A stretch of 64,000 bases of DNA from Candidatus Zixiibacteriota bacterium. GTDB lineage: Bacteria > Zixibacteria > MSB-5A5 > GN15 > FEB-12. The translations under genes and the position numbers were made by a program. Under the pieces are notes generated by a model that did no database searches, was not told where the DNA came from, and saw only the letters and a list, made by a program, of their open reading frames with translations. Below are positions 63,496 to 64,000 of this stretch, piece after piece; position 1 is the first letter of the stretch, and every line of letters begins with the position of its first letter. The DNA lies in NCBI GenBank assembly GCA_022571985.1, contig JACZWU010000001.1:611653-675652 (forward strand), read 5' to 3'.

Positions 63496-64000
63496 TTACT
63501 CCCCCTCCCCCGGCTTTTTGTAATTCACCCGCACTGTAGCAGACTCTTTTTGACGGATAAATTCTTTTAATATCTCAAGTTCGTTTTCAGGCAGCCGTTT
63601 CTTTTGGTAAGCGTCTCTTAAGAGTGCGGTAGTGTCGACTGTCATATATTCGTCGTGCCCCAGCTCACGAATTTTGCTGACCAGTTCTGCGAAGGCCTCG
63701 GCACTTTCGGTCTTAGTAACAAACTTTTCCTGCTGCTTGATAATGACTTTGACATCGGCGCCTTCGGCCTCAAACGAACTGAAGCCGGTCAGCCTGCTCA
63801 TCTCTGTTATCTCTTTTTTGAGAGTCTCAAACTCTGATGTCACTTCGTTCTTTTTTGTATGCAGTTCGACTAAGCGGTCGGCAATTTCTCTGGCTTTTTT
63901 AGCGCGTTCGATTTCGTCTAAATCTTCAAACTCAGATCCGTCATCACTCATCAAGCGCTGGTGAATCTTGGCCGGGCAATGCTGAAAATATTCGCAGTAG
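63496..64000 (-). CDS. C-terminal part of a putative PD-(D/E)XK nuclease (RecB/Cas4-like), 5' end beyond window
   Basis: The frame runs open from the window edge to the stop at 63496 (168 codons seen). The edge begins YCEYFQHCPAKI, matching the C-terminal CxYxxxCP iron-sulfur-cluster motif of RecB/Cas4-type exonucleases. It continues into a coiled-coil region (EIERAKKAREIADRLVELHT; FETLKKEITEMS) and ends in a basic, Glu-rich tail (VNYKKPGEGE). An internal ATG at 63951 exists but would drop the cysteine motif. Such exonucleases are common in phage recombination modules. The catalytic core is outside the window. Confidence 0.6.
   Translation of the reverse strand, partial: YCEYFQHCPAKIHQRLMSDDGSEFEDLDEIERAKKAREIADRLVELHTKKNEVTSEFETLKKEITEMSRLTGFSSFEAEGADVKVIIKQQEKFVTKTESAEAFAELVSKIRELGHDEYMTVDTTALLRDAYQKKRLPENELEILKEFIRQKESATVRVNYKKPGEGE

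Noticed and set aside
46564..64000. Integrase or attachment sites for a prophage
   Set aside because: No recombinase gene or tRNA-linked direct repeats were seen; the flanking repeats at 61-62 kb are common intergenic repeats.
1..64000. tRNA, rRNA or riboswitch genes
   Set aside because: No cloverleaf or conserved riboswitch core was recognised by eye; a covariance-model search would be needed to exclude them.

Overview
This window looks like a chromosome segment of an uncultured Gram-negative bacterium of the FCB superphylum. The gene content resembles candidate phylum Zixibacteria or a neighbour, but that placement is inference. Seen directly: two secreted peptidases end in type IX secretion (T9SS) C-terminal sorting domains with the NPFNPSTTI motif, there is a PorV/PorQ-like outer-membrane protein and a TonB-dependent receptor, two large secreted proteins end in dockerin-like repeats, and there are LPS genes (heptosyltransferase, LpxL-like acyltransferase). 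No tRNA, rRNA or CRISPR array was seen.

Layout. 1-1031: end of a Fur-family gene, then about 640 bp of dispersed and tandem repeats. 1032-16083: surface and export block with M6 and S8 peptidases, a divergent PMT-type glycosyltransferase, a cysteine-patterned lipoprotein, a PorV-like protein and a TonB receptor carrying calcium-loop-like repeats. 16249-20572: lipoate ligase family protein, TPR-GAF-sigma54 activator and a small exported protein. 20831-27975: envelope operon (heptosyltransferase, TolC, FtsX/MacB-like permease, HlyD-like adaptor, LpxL-like acyltransferase, peptidase MA-like protein). 28033-35604: housekeeping run (rluB, scpB, scpA, trpS, HNH nuclease, NtrC-type regulator, two small exported proteins, membrane-anchored SNase). 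36329-46519: dockerin protein with PQQ-type propeller, M50 site-2 protease, HD-GYP response regulator, second dockerin protein.

46564-59986 is a minus-strand phage-like head module: portal, terminase large subunit, prohead protease, decoration protein, HK97-like major capsid protein, gp6-like connector, a BNR-propeller protein, two fibre-like proteins and a holin-like protein. No tape measure, sheath, tube, baseplate, integrase or endolysin gene was recognised. The two fibre-like proteins start with apparent Sec signal peptides. This is the strongest candidate for an unusual system here. It could be a degenerate prophage, a gene-transfer-agent-like particle, or a tailless or short-tailed element using host export.

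60062-64000 is a mosaic flank: a small cohesin-like secreted protein whose 3' end is duplicated 419 bp downstream, a di-haem cytochrome c gene bracketed by near-identical intergenic repeats, an Mrr-type restriction endonuclease, and the C-terminal part of what looks like a PD-(D/E)XK nuclease running off the window edge.
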